From the NCBI RefSeq assembly GCF_002150785.1, contig NZ_MTAZ01000015.1, positions 1 through 64,000 on the forward strand: a DNA stretch of 64,000 bases, in the 5' to 3' direction. The position numbers and the translations under genes were made by a program. This stretch comes from Arenibacter amylolyticus (GTDB lineage Bacteria > Bacteroidota > Bacteroidia > Flavobacteriales > Flavobacteriaceae). Numbering within the stretch: position 1 is the first letter of the stretch; each line of letters starts with the position of its first letter. Below are positions 8,462 through 16,818 of the stretch, piece by piece. The notes under the pieces are model-generated. The model saw only the letters and a program-made list of their open reading frames with translations, did not search any database and was not told the origin of the DNA.

Positions 8462-9735
8462 TGCGTTATATACTTGGCCAGTTTTTCGGTAAGTGCCTTC
8501 CTGTGATATTCCTCCGTATTGGAATTTGGCAAAGACAATTTCTCATTTTTATATGCTAAAAACCACTGCCACAAGGTATCCTTAATTTCTTCAAATTGAT
8601 GATATTCAAAAGATTTTCCCGAATTTGAGGTTTCAATTATGGAGGCTACTTCCCAATTCTTAGGGCCTACTCCTAGGATAGGCCGTTTAGCTGACATATA
8701 CTCGAACACCTTTCCGGGAATAATCCCCCTTGTTTCTTTGGCATCTATTTCCAGCAATAATAGAATTTGCGATCTTCTTTGTAATTCTAGGGCTTCCCCA
8801 TGTGAAAGATAGCCAGGTAACTCTAAATACGGTTCTAGCCCAAAAGATTGGATACTTGTCAAGACTTCCTTGCTTACCACTCCAGCAAGTTGGAGCCGAA
8901 AATGCTGCCTAAACTCCTGATTTTCCTTCACTAGCTGGGATAGCGCTTCCCAGAGATGTAGCGGATTTCTTCCGGAAAGCAAGGAGCCAATATGGGAGAT
9001 GGTAAAACTAGTATCCAACGCCACCGCTGCCCCCTCATACGTGTCGTACCCATTGGTTATTACGGTAATGGGCTTTGGGGTCCATTGGGAAAACTCGGCC
9101 TTGGTAGTGTTGCTGGTAACTACAATCTTATCGGCCTCATTTAAAACCAACTGCTCCAATTTTTTATGCTTCCTTTTAGAAGAGGCCGTAAGCATCAACT
9201 TATCATGATACCCTATTGATGTCCAGGGATCCCTAAAATCTGCTATCCATTGTACTTGGGTGCGTTTTTTTAATTGCTGCCCTATTAAATGTACACTGTG
9301 TGGTGGACCGGTGGTAATAATGGTTTTTATATTTTCCTTTTCAATTAACCCCGACAAAAAAGAAACGGAGGGTTTCACCCAAAATTTCCTGGCATCAGGT
9401 ATAAAAAGATTGCCCCGTATCCATAGGAGGATTTTTTCTATGCGGGTCTGGTCCTTGGTTGTTATAATACCCGAGCTGATCTGCTGGGTCTTTTTTTTGG
9501 AAAATATACGTGCCAGCCCATAAGGCTCAAAAATTTTCTTTTTATAAACCTTCACTCCTTCTGGAATTCCATGGGTAAACGTAGTATCCGTAATGGGATA
9601 GTTAGGGTTTTCTGGGGCGTAGACTATTGGCTGTACATTAAACTGGGGAAGGTACTTTACAAATTTTAACCAACGCTGTACGCCAGGCCCCCCTGCAGGG
9701 GGCCAATAATATGTAATGATAAGTACTTTTTGCAT
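8452..9735 (-). CDS. Glycosyltransferase (GT4-like, GT-B fold)
   Basis: A 427-aa cytoplasmic or membrane-associated glycosyltransferase. The N-terminus starts with a beta strand and a glycine-rich loop (MQKVLIITYYWPPAGGPGVQR) typical of GT4 acceptor domains. The C-terminal half holds the donor-site region (GIIPGKVFEYMSAKRPILGV, about residues 335-354), where the first Glu of the EX7E-like motif falls in KVFEYMSAKRP. A probable sugar-nucleotide donor is used to build a surface glycan. The start codon shares its A with the stop of the YfhO gene (TAATG), and the 3' end overlaps the flippase start by 10 bp. This tight packing argues that the three proteins act in one envelope-glycan process. Confidence 0.85.
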   Translation of the reverse strand: MQKVLIITYYWPPAGGPGVQRWLKFVKYLPQFNVQPIVYAPENPNYPITDTTFTHGIPEGVKVYKKKIFEPYGLARIFSKKKTQQISSGIITTKDQTRIEKILLWIRGNLFIPDARKFWVKPSVSFLSGLIEKENIKTIITTGPPHSVHLIGQQLKKRTQVQWIADFRDPWTSIGYHDKLMLTASSKRKHKKLEQLVLNEADKIVVTSNTTKAEFSQWTPKPITVITNGYDTYEGAAVALDTSFTISHIGSLLSGRNPLHLWEALSQLVKENQEFRQHFRLQLAGVVSKEVLTSIQSFGLEPYLELPGYLSHGEALELQRRSQILLLLEIDAKETRGIIPGKVFEYMSAKRPILGVGPKNWEVASIIETSNSGKSFEYHQFEEIKDTLWQWFLAYKNEKLSLPNSNTEEYHRKALTEKLAKYITQWE

Positions 9736-12167
9736 TAGTTGGTGGTCTTATTTCCCGATTTCCTAAAGCCGTAGCCCACACCAAAAAATAAAATCAATCC
9801 CAGAATTATAGTGGTGGCCATGGTAATTTTGGATCCTATTTCTACAATTTCCGGCTCAAACTTAAACTCAATAGTATGAATACCAGCCGGGACTTGCAGG
9901 GCTCTTAGCACATAATTCACCCTAAAATGCTCCATTGGTTGTCCGTCTATATAGGCATTCCACCCATGTGGATAGTACATTTCCGAGAAAACCGCCATGC
10001 CTTCCTCGCTATTTTCCGAACTATAGGTTAAGTGATTGGGGCTATAATCTGTCAGCTTTATATTGGCTATAGAATCTACCTTAAATTCCTGCTTTCCAAC
10101 CTCAAACTTAGCACTATTAACCACCGCTCTACGCTTTGTATTCAAGGTATCCAAGGCCAAAATCTCCTCATTGGCATTTTGCACCGGTATCAACCGATCT
10201 ATGAACCATGCATTGCCATTGGCATCTGGGTTAAGGGCGGGATAGCTTCTGCCCTCCTCATCCTGTTGCACCACATATTTTACGTTAAGCATGCTTAGGA
10301 TCCCTACTTTCCCTTTATAAATGTGGAATTTAAACAGATCTTCCAAGCCCGCAGGTTTTGCAGCATGGTAACCACCTATGGATTGATGGAAATAGGAAGT
10401 CCTTGCTCCATTGATTCCCTCATTGGGATCAAAGACCCTAAATATACCAGGATCTTGGGCTATTTGTTTATCAAATTCTGTTTGCTGAAAGGGTTCGGAC
10501 ATCCTACGTTTCCCCACAAAATGTGATTCGTTTACGTAGCGTTTTGCCACCCCAACCAAATCGGATACTATTAAAACCCCAAGAAGCACCATCACGATCT
10601 GATGCTTTATTTTTCCTTTTAAGAAAAACCAGAGTACCAAAGCTGCCAATCCAATATAGATTAGGGATCTGAAAATATCGGAGCTATACACAGCCTTTCG
10701 GTCGGCTTTTATTAGAGCTAGAATATCATCTCCGTAATACTGCCTAAGAGTTTCATCACTTTGACCTGTAAAAGTGAAAAAACCTTTTATTAGGAACAAA
10801 AAGATTCCCAGACCTACCGTTATAAAAACAGCCGATTTCAACGCCTTTAATTTTTTAGGCGCCTCTACTTTTGTGTTAAAGAGTGCTGCAAGTGATAAAA
10901 TTGCCAATACAGGCGCACATAGTTCCAAGATTACCTGGATAGAGGAAACGGCTCTAAATTTATTATAAAGTGGAAAATAATCGATCATAAAATCGGTTAG
11001 CAATCCAAAATTCTTACCCCAAGAAAGAAGCAGTGCCATTAGGGTTCCTCCCAATAGCCACCATTTTACCTTGCCACGAACCAAAAACAACCCCAAAACG
11101 AAAAGAAAAAACACCACTGCCCCAATATAAGCAGGTGCAGCCACTATGGGTTGATCTCCCCAATACAAAGGCAGGGCTTTTGAAAAATCTAAGGCTTTGG
11201 ATCTAGGGATCCCGTTTTCCGTTAAATAGCTATAGGTTTTGGAGCTGGCTCCAAGGTCCTCACTATTAGAGCCTCCAAAGAGTCGAGGTACAAAAAGGTT
11301 TAGAGATTCTGCAATACCATAGCTGTATTGAGTAATATAATCCCGATCTAGTCCAGCACCTTTTGCAACAGGATTCCCTTGGGCATCTATAGTAAGTTCT
11401 GAGGCACCCCTGGTACTCCAGTCGGCATATTCCTTTGTGGCCAGTAGGCTGGTTGCATTTGCGGCAACCCCCAAGAAAACGGCTACTAAAAGTAGGCCTA
11501 CCGATTTCCCAAAGTGGGCTAATTGTTTTTGTTTAATGGCATCCCATAAATATACCCCGCCTAGAATCAGTACCAGCAACATAAAATAATAGGTCATTTG
11601 GTAGTGATTGGCCCCCACTTCCAGCGCCATGGCAATAGCGGTCAGCAAAAAACCCCATAGGTACTTTTTCCTAAAAACCAGAATAATTCCACCTAAAAGC
11701 ATGGGCATATACCCAATGGCGTGAGCTTTTGCATTATGGCCTACCCCTAGAATTATAATCATATAGGTAGAAAACCCAAACGCTAGAGCGCCCAAAACAG
11801 CAAGTTTATAATCTATTTTAAGACAACATAATAATATATAGAAGCCAATGAGGTAGATAAACAAATAGTCTGCTGGCCTGGGTAGAAATCGAATGATTCG
11901 ATCCAGTTTTTTTATATAATCGTGCGGATAATACGCCCCTAATTGATAGGTGGGCATCCCTCCAAAAGCACTATTAGTCCAATAAGGCTCTTCCCCGGTT
12001 TTTTTTCTAAAATCATTCTGTTCCTTTGCCATTCCGGTAAACTGGACAATATCGGACTGTTCTATTACCTTTCCCTGTAAAACGGGATGGAAATAGGCAA
12101 GGGCTACAATGATAAAAAATACGGTGACAAAAAAATGGATAAAAAAGGCGCTAAGACCGTTTCTCAT
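9735..12167 (-). CDS. YfhO family membrane protein
   Basis: An 810-aa integral membrane protein of the YfhO family (DUF6311/GT-C-like superfamily). About a dozen hydrophobic helices fill residues 10-540, followed by a soluble C-terminal domain. That domain has the family-typical segment around MYYPHGWNAYIDGQP and HFRVNYVLRALQVPAG (about residues 720-760), and the protein ends with a last helix. Family members such as Bacillus YfhO are linked to glycosylation of envelope polymers, which fits with the coupled glycosyltransferase and flippase genes. GT-C enzymes usually use polyprenyl-phosphate sugar donors; here that is inference. The gene lies 20 bp after the DUF4834 gene and overlaps the glycosyltransferase start by one base. 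Confidence 0.88.
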   Translation of the reverse strand: MRNGLSAFFIHFFVTVFFIIVALAYFHPVLQGKVIEQSDIVQFTGMAKEQNDFRKKTGEEPYWTNSAFGGMPTYQLGAYYPHDYIKKLDRIIRFLPRPADYLFIYLIGFYILLCCLKIDYKLAVLGALAFGFSTYMIIILGVGHNAKAHAIGYMPMLLGGIILVFRKKYLWGFLLTAIAMALEVGANHYQMTYYFMLLVLILGGVYLWDAIKQKQLAHFGKSVGLLLVAVFLGVAANATSLLATKEYADWSTRGASELTIDAQGNPVAKGAGLDRDYITQYSYGIAESLNLFVPRLFGGSNSEDLGASSKTYSYLTENGIPRSKALDFSKALPLYWGDQPIVAAPAYIGAVVFFLFVLGLFLVRGKVKWWLLGGTLMALLLSWGKNFGLLTDFMIDYFPLYNKFRAVSSIQVILELCAPVLAILSLAALFNTKVEAPKKLKALKSAVFITVGLGIFLFLIKGFFTFTGQSDETLRQYYGDDILALIKADRKAVYSSDIFRSLIYIGLAALVLWFFLKGKIKHQIVMVLLGVLIVSDLVGVAKRYVNESHFVGKRRMSEPFQQTEFDKQIAQDPGIFRVFDPNEGINGARTSYFHQSIGGYHAAKPAGLEDLFKFHIYKGKVGILSMLNVKYVVQQDEEGRSYPALNPDANGNAWFIDRLIPVQNANEEILALDTLNTKRRAVVNSAKFEVGKQEFKVDSIANIKLTDYSPNHLTYSSENSEEGMAVFSEMYYPHGWNAYIDGQPMEHFRVNYVLRALQVPAGIHTIEFKFEPEIVEIGSKITMATTIILGLILFFGVGYGFRKSGNKTTN

Positions 12168-12187
12168 GGCTAGTTAATGGTAAATGG

Positions 12188-12448
12188 TTATTCAATTTCC
12201 TCAAAATCGATATACTCGCCGACTTTATTGGATGATTTGCGTTTATTCTTTGGTTTCTTCTCAATTATAACATCCCCTACTTGGGACTCTTCCTGTTGAT
12301 TTTGGCTGGAAAAACCTTCAAATTTCTCCCTAAAATGCTTTTCTGTTTTCTTTGCGGCATACCTAAGCAGCATGGGCCCCAACCATTTCGCCAAAAATTT
12401 AAGCGAATAGTAAACCAAGAGTATAATTAGTATGGTTTTCAATAACAT
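12188..12448 (-). CDS. DUF4834 family small membrane protein
   Basis: An 86-aa protein with one N-terminal hydrophobic segment (residues 2-20) followed by a charged tail with a basic middle (KKPKNKRKSSNK) and acidic end. This matches the DUF4834 family found in Flavobacteriia. It is the first gene of the glycan operon, 20 bp ahead of the YfhO gene. Its function is unknown; membrane anchoring with a cytoplasmic tail is inferred. A TAnnTTTG -7 element lies 21 bp before its ATG. Confidence 0.8.
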   Translation of the reverse strand: MLLKTILIILLVYYSLKFLAKWLGPMLLRYAAKKTEKHFREKFEGFSSQNQQEESQVGDVIIEKKPKNKRKSSNKVGEYIDFEEIE

Positions 12449-12469
12449 AATTGTTAACTAATTTTATAT

Positions 12470-12477
12470 CAAAAATA
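12470..12477 (-). promoter_or_regulatory. -7 element of the DUF4834-flippase operon
   Basis: On the minus strand this reads TATTTTTG, a full match to TAnnTTTG, 21 bp before the ATG at 12448. A TTTG lies 25 bp further upstream, longer than usual spacing. Confidence 0.5.
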
Positions 12478-12536
12478 CAATTATAGCGTTGTATTAATTA
12501 GTCAAATGTCTTAAAATAATAATAAATAAAGCACCT

Positions 12537-13550
12537 ATGGGATATTATGTTTCCAAGAAGCACGTAAATCTGCTGATAATGATTGTCTTATTTTCCCTTC
12601 CTTGGTTGGGATATTCACAATACACCGATATCATCAACTCTAACAGGCCGGGTTTATCGGTAAGTGCCTATGCAGTGGGAACCAATGTGCTACAAGCAGA
12701 AGTTGGTATTGGAATAGAGCAAAGGGATCATTCCAGATTGGCTACGGAGTCTAACATACTTGGAACCGATATTTCTTTGCGCTATGGACTTATATTTGAA
12801 ACCTTGGAGATAATTTACGAGGGAACTTTTGATCACCAAAACAAAACGCAGCTGAATACAGGGGTGACTATCACCAATTCTGATTTTTCCAGAAACCGAC
12901 TTGGCCTTAAGTTTTTAATTTTCGACCCCTTTAAAGATCCAGAGCGCAATAAGCCTAACCTATACAGTTGGAGAGCCAATAATAAATTTTTGCTTAAGAA
13001 CCTTATTCCTGCTATCTCCGTGTATGCAGGAGCCAATTTTGTTTTTGGGGACAACCCTTATTATCGCAACGAAGACATCGTATCCCCACGAGTAATGGTG
13101 GCCACACAAAGTACAGTGCACCCTAGATGGGTATTAATATCCAACATAGCCTATGACCGAATAGGAACGGAGTTTCCTGAGTGGAATTACACCTTATCAC
13201 TCTCCCATACCCTTAAAAACCCCAAGTGGAGTATATTCTTGGAGAATCAAGGTATTAAAAGTGATCGGTATGCAGATGCTTTGCTCCGTACTGGGGTAGC
13301 CCATTTATTGGGTGAGAATTTTCAGGTGGATTTTAATGTTGGAGCTAGTTATAAGGATACACCAAGTAGGCTGTTTGGTGCTGTAGGCATGTCTTATAGA
13401 ATAGATATGCACCAGGATAAACCAATCGCAATAGAGAGTCAAAATCCACAAGGAGGCGGCGGTCCCATTAACAAAAACTCCATGTTAAAGAAGAATAGGA
13501 AAAACAACAGAAAAGCCAAGAAACAAAGCTCTAGTGAAATAGATTTTTAA
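12537..13550 (+). CDS. Outer-membrane transporter-like beta-barrel protein
   Basis: A 337-aa exported protein. A hydrophobic N-terminus (about residues 12-28, ending GYSQ) looks like a signal peptide, and the rest alternates in the way of beta-barrel strands, resembling the flavobacterial proteins annotated 'transporter' (phenol MetA-pathway-like fold). After the last strand (about residue 295) comes a Gly-rich linker and a strongly basic tail rich in Lys/Arg/Asn, which is unusual for a barrel and may face the periplasm. The gene is divergent from the DUF4834 operon with 88 bp between starts. The substrate is unknown, and assignment to a pore rather than a structural protein is uncertain. Confidence 0.65.
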   Translation: MGYYVSKKHVNLLIMIVLFSLPWLGYSQYTDIINSNRPGLSVSAYAVGTNVLQAEVGIGIEQRDHSRLATESNILGTDISLRYGLIFETLEIIYEGTFDHQNKTQLNTGVTITNSDFSRNRLGLKFLIFDPFKDPERNKPNLYSWRANNKFLLKNLIPAISVYAGANFVFGDNPYYRNEDIVSPRVMVATQSTVHPRWVLISNIAYDRIGTEFPEWNYTLSLSHTLKNPKWSIFLENQGIKSDRYADALLRTGVAHLLGENFQVDFNVGASYKDTPSRLFGAVGMSYRIDMHQDKPIAIESQNPQGGGGPINKNSMLKKNRKNNRKAKKQSSSEIDF

Positions 13551-13617
13551 CAAAAACTTCCATCCACTTTTTCCTGTTGGATAATATCCCTAATATTGAA
13601 CATACAAACGCAAAAGT

Positions 13618-14736
13618 ATGGTCACGCTAAAAGAAGTAAAAAATAAATCTGAATTAAAAGAGTTCGTTAAGTTTCCATTTTCACTCTATAAAGACTCCCC
13701 CTATTGGGTGCCTCCTATAATTAAGGATGAATTGGAATCTTTTGATAAAACCAAAAATCCAGTTTTTAAGGATGCCGAGGCTTGGTTTTTCTTAGCATAT
13801 AAAGACAATAAGATTGTGGGCCGTGTGGCAGCCATTGTCAATGGCATAGAAATAAACCATCAGAACGTAAAGAAAATGCGATTTGGTTGGTTCGATTTTA
13901 TAGATGATTACGAGGTGAGCGAGGCCATGTTTAACAAGGTGGCAGAGATAGGTAAAGAGCATAAGTTAGCGTACATGGAAGGACCAGTTGGATTTTCCAA
14001 TATGGACAAGGTAGGAGTACTTACCGAAGGTTTTGACCATATAGGTACTATGATTACCTGGTACAACTACCCCTATTATGCCAAACATTTTGAACGTTTT
14101 GGGTTTGTTAAGGAAAAAGGATACATAGAGAGTATATTCCCTTTTAGCAATGCCGATCCTAAGTTCTTTAAAAAGGCCAATACCTTGGTAAAAAAACGGT
14201 ATGGGGTAAAAGAGCTCAATTTTACCACTACCAAGGAGGTAATGCCCATGGTAGATCAGATGTTCGATCTCTTCAATGAGACCTACGCAAAACTCTCCTC
14301 TTTTGTTCCCATGACCGATATTCAAAAGAAATACTATAAGGAAAAATATATCTCTTTTATAAACCCAGAATACATTAAGTTTGTTTTGGATAAAGACGAT
14401 AAGCTCATTGCATTTGGGATTGTGATGCCTTCTTTTTCTAAAGCATTACAAAAAGCAAATGGAAAATTATTTCCCTTTGGTTGGTACCACCTGCTAAACG
14501 CAAAGAGAAATAGCAAGGAGGTGATTTTTTACCTTATTGGTGTTCATCCTGAGTACCAGAATAAGGGAGTTACGGCTGTCATCTTTAACGAATACCATAA
14601 AACCTTCTCGGAAAAAGGAATTAAAACCTGTGTACGTACCCCAGAATTGGAAGAAAATACCGCTATCCAGCAATTATGGAAGCATTTTGATCCTAAAATT
14701 CACAAGAGGAGAAATACGTATCGGAAGGATCTGTAA
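13618..14736 (+). CDS. GNAT-fold acyltransferase-like protein
   Basis: A 372-aa cytoplasmic protein of a large GNAT-like family seen in Bacteroidota, sometimes mislabelled GTP cyclohydrolase. Recognisable features are the N-terminal FVKFPFSLYKDSPYWVPP block (about residues 17-34), the central MEGPVGFSNMDKVGVLTEGF segment (about 119-138), and a GNAT-type acyl-CoA/ACP-binding loop in VHPEYQNKGVTAV (about 310-322). The family has two GNAT-like halves. Some members of this broad group acylate amino lipids, and the gene lies convergent to the sulfonolipid gene pair at 15448-17859. N-acylation of capnine is therefore a candidate role, but I cannot show it from sequence. No catalytic residues can be named with confidence. 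Confidence 0.72.
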   Translation: MVTLKEVKNKSELKEFVKFPFSLYKDSPYWVPPIIKDELESFDKTKNPVFKDAEAWFFLAYKDNKIVGRVAAIVNGIEINHQNVKKMRFGWFDFIDDYEVSEAMFNKVAEIGKEHKLAYMEGPVGFSNMDKVGVLTEGFDHIGTMITWYNYPYYAKHFERFGFVKEKGYIESIFPFSNADPKFFKKANTLVKKRYGVKELNFTTTKEVMPMVDQMFDLFNETYAKLSSFVPMTDIQKKYYKEKYISFINPEYIKFVLDKDDKLIAFGIVMPSFSKALQKANGKLFPFGWYHLLNAKRNSKEVIFYLIGVHPEYQNKGVTAVIFNEYHKTFSEKGIKTCVRTPELEENTAIQQLWKHFDPKIHKRRNTYRKDL

Positions 14737-14968
14737 GAAGGTGGGATAGTATTGAGTATAGAGTACAAAGTATTATGGACTGGGTCCCTCCCTCGGGCAA
14801 GCACGAGAACAAGAACTTTAGCTAACATAAGTTTGGGTATCTTTATAGAAATAAGGAATCTGCAATTTAAATGGCTAAACCATTACTACTCAATAATCAG
14901 GATACTATATAGTTGTGTGGCCTTAGTCCACGCGAAGCGAAAATCCTTATCCGCAGAGGACCGAGAAG

Positions 14969-15047
14969 TAAATGCAACGATTTGCATTTATAGCGAGGGG
15001 CCAGTTGGCGCGCTGGCTCCTCTATTCAAAGGTACACCGTACCTTTG
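14969..15047. repeat. Three consecutive perfect or near-perfect hairpins
   Basis: Hairpin 1: TAAATGCAA (14969-14977) pairs with TTGCATTTA (14982-14990) around a 4-base loop. Hairpin 2: GAGGGGCCAG (14995-15004) pairs with CTGGCTCCTC (15013-15022), one wobble, 8-base loop. Hairpin 3: CAAAGGTAC (15027-15035) pairs with GTACCTTTG (15039-15047), 3-base loop. The stems are separated by only 4 bases each, and none is followed by a T-run, so they do not look like terminators. Confidence 0.85.
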
Positions 15048-15071
15048 TCTCTATGCCCTGGACAAGCAATG

Positions 15072-15211
15072 AAATCGGAGATTCACGAAAACCATTAAAA
15101 ATTAAATAAAAACCACTTGAGCTAAACCGACGAAGGAGGTTCATGAATACCATTGAAGTTAAAAATAGAAATGCATGAACTAAATCGGAGATTCACGAAA
15201 ACCATTAAAAA
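15072..15211 (+). repeat. Degenerate direct repeats, about 55/110-bp period
   Basis: AAATCGGAGATTCACGAAAA plus CCATTAAAAA occurs identically at 15072-15101 and 15182-15211, exactly 110 bp apart. A diverged, longer middle copy (AAACCGACGAAGGAGGTTCA and on, ending TTAAAAA) lies at 15124-15165. The copies are thus spaced 52 and 58 bp. Copies 2 and 3 are also preceded by a similar CTAAA. No open frame runs through them. Confidence 0.75.
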
Positions 15212-15395
15212 ACAAACAACAATTCTTGCGTAAAATAAAAAGGAATTTGGTTGATTGGAAAGGTATAGAATAACTGGTATAAGGAAAGCAGGTCCTGCTC
15301 AAATCAACATTAGCATTTAACCAAAACACAACAATTAGTCATGATCCGTGAACACCTTTTAAGGTTGTAAACTCTAGAAAATAGTTCTTAAATAA

Positions 15396-15427
15396 GAAAG
15401 CCAACGCTGTTGCTAGCGTTGGCTTTC
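15396..15427. terminator. Intrinsic terminator after the acyltransferase gene
   Basis: GAAAGCCAACGCT pairs perfectly with AGCGTTGGCTTTC (13 bp, 6-base loop) 20 bp after the stop of the minus-strand gene at 15448. On the minus strand it is followed by a T-rich stretch. Confidence 0.85.
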
Positions 15428-15447
15428 TATTAGTATCAAAACATCCA

Positions 15448-16707
15448 TTATTCTCCCATTGCAGCAGAAACTGCAGCGGACAATCTTTTGTAGGTTCCGT
15501 TCTGTAGTCGCTCTCTAATTACGGAAAACGCCTCTAGAGTTTCGGAAACATCCTCCAAGGTATGGGTAGCGGTAGGAATCATTCTTAAGAGAATCAATCC
15601 CTTTGGAATAACGGGGTATACAACAATGGAACAGAATATTCCAAAGTTCTCCCTTAAGTCCTTCACCAAGGCCATTGCCTCTGGAATACTTCCATTTAGG
15701 TATACTGGTGTTACACAGCTACTAGTAGTTCCAATATCGAACCCTCTATCTTTAAGGCCGTTTTGCAATGCATTTACGTTCTCCCAAAGTTTCGCTTTCA
15801 ACTCTGGTTGTGTCCGTAACATATCCAGTCGCTTCAAAGCTCCTTTCACATAAATCATAGGCAATGATTTAGCGAACATCTGCGAACGAAGGTTGTATTT
15901 TAAATAGTCAATAATTTCGGCATCGGCAGCTAAGAAAGCACCAATACCAGCCATAGATTTAGCAAAGGTGGCAAAATATACATCAATACCGTCTTGCACC
16001 CCCTGCTCTTCTCCGGCTCCTGCTCCTGTAGCTCCCAAGGTACCAAAACCGTGTGCATCGTCTACAAATAACCTAAAGTTATATTTTTCTTTCAGCGCTA
16101 CAATTTCTTTCAATTTCCCTTGTTCGCCCCTCATACCAAAAACACCTTCAGAAATCACCAAGATTCCTCCTCCGGTCTGTTCGGCCATTTTAACAGCGCG
16201 CTCCAAGTTCTTCTCTAAGCTATCCATATCGTTGTGCTTAAAGGTAAAACGCTTACCCATATGCAAACGAACACCATCTATAATACAGGCGTGTGAATCT
16301 ACATCATATACAATAATATCGTCTTTGGATACTAAGGCATCAATGGCCGAAACCATTCCTTGGTAACCAAAATTTAAAAGATAGGCAGCTTCTTTCTGTA
16401 CAAATTGGGCTAACTCTTTCTCTAATTGCTCGTGAAATTCGGTATGTCCGCTCATCATCCTTGCTCCCATTGGGAAAGCAGCACCATATTCCAAGGCAGC
16501 CTCGCCATCTACTTTCTTCACTTCTGGCAAGTTAGCAAGGCCTAAATAATCATTAATACTCCAAGTAATTACCTCTTTCCCTTGGAACTTCATCCTATTG
16601 GAGATGGGGCCTTCCAATTTTGGAAAAACAAAATACCCCTCAGCTTGAGAAGCCCATTTTCCCAATGGTCCCTTATCTTCAATAATCCTGTCAAATAAAT
16701 CTCTCAT
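15448..16707 (-). CDS. PLP-dependent alpha-oxoamine synthase, probable cysteate C-fatty-acyltransferase (CapB-type)
   Basis: A 419-aa fold-type I PLP enzyme of the alpha-oxoamine synthase family (serine palmitoyltransferase, 2-amino-3-ketobutyrate CoA ligase). Visible are the substrate loop SINDYLGLANLP (about residues 50-61), the MGARMMSGHTEFH segment (about 77-89), DDAHGFGTLG (about 217-226) and the Schiff-base lysine K250 in FAKSMAGIG. The adjacent upstream gene encodes a cystathionine-beta-synthase-like enzyme. In characterised capnine (sulfonolipid) synthesis, a CBS-like cysteate synthase supplies cysteate, and an oxoamine synthase of this type condenses it with a fatty acyl thioester. 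The pairing is therefore the main argument for CapB over serine palmitoyltransferase. The third enzyme, a dehydrocapnine reductase, is not in the window. Confidence 0.85.
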   Translation of the reverse strand: MRDLFDRIIEDKGPLGKWASQAEGYFVFPKLEGPISNRMKFQGKEVITWSINDYLGLANLPEVKKVDGEAALEYGAAFPMGARMMSGHTEFHEQLEKELAQFVQKEAAYLLNFGYQGMVSAIDALVSKDDIIVYDVDSHACIIDGVRLHMGKRFTFKHNDMDSLEKNLERAVKMAEQTGGGILVISEGVFGMRGEQGKLKEIVALKEKYNFRLFVDDAHGFGTLGATGAGAGEEQGVQDGIDVYFATFAKSMAGIGAFLAADAEIIDYLKYNLRSQMFAKSLPMIYVKGALKRLDMLRTQPELKAKLWENVNALQNGLKDRGFDIGTTSSCVTPVYLNGSIPEAMALVKDLRENFGIFCSIVVYPVIPKGLILLRMIPTATHTLEDVSETLEAFSVIRERLQNGTYKRLSAAVSAAMGE

Positions 16708-16769
16708 CTAGATCGGTTTGATTGTTAATACAATAGTATGTTTTTTTAACAAGCATTTATAACCTAAAA

Positions 16770-16791
16770 GCAACGACTGAGCTGTCGTTGC
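16770..16791 (-). terminator. Hairpin between the two sulfonolipid genes, possible attenuator
   Basis: GCAACGAC and GTCGTTGC form an 8-bp perfect stem with a 6-base loop in the 111-bp gap. On the minus strand it is followed by TTTTAGG. It may partially terminate after the upstream gene or protect its mRNA end. Confidence 0.55.
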
Positions 16792-16818
16792 CCCTTGGTT
16801 ATTAAAACTACATACCTT

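Larger units (their letters stand above)
14737..15395. other. Structured intergenic region
   Basis: About 660 bp with no supportable gene. It holds a cluster of three strong hairpins (14969-15047) followed by three copies of a degenerate repeat (15072-15211), and a short GCAGGTCCTGC palindrome near 15290. A 106-codon frame at 14752-15072 crosses the hairpins and has no protein-like composition. It could be a structured RNA, a decayed repetitive element, or both. Confidence 0.6.

Noticed and set aside
14752-15072. 106-codon open frame on the plus strand
   Set aside because: It runs through the three hairpins and repeats, and its composition is not protein-like. No promoter or homologous family is visible.
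15072-15211. CRISPR array
   Set aside because: Only three copies, one very diverged and of different length, with no cas genes nearby.
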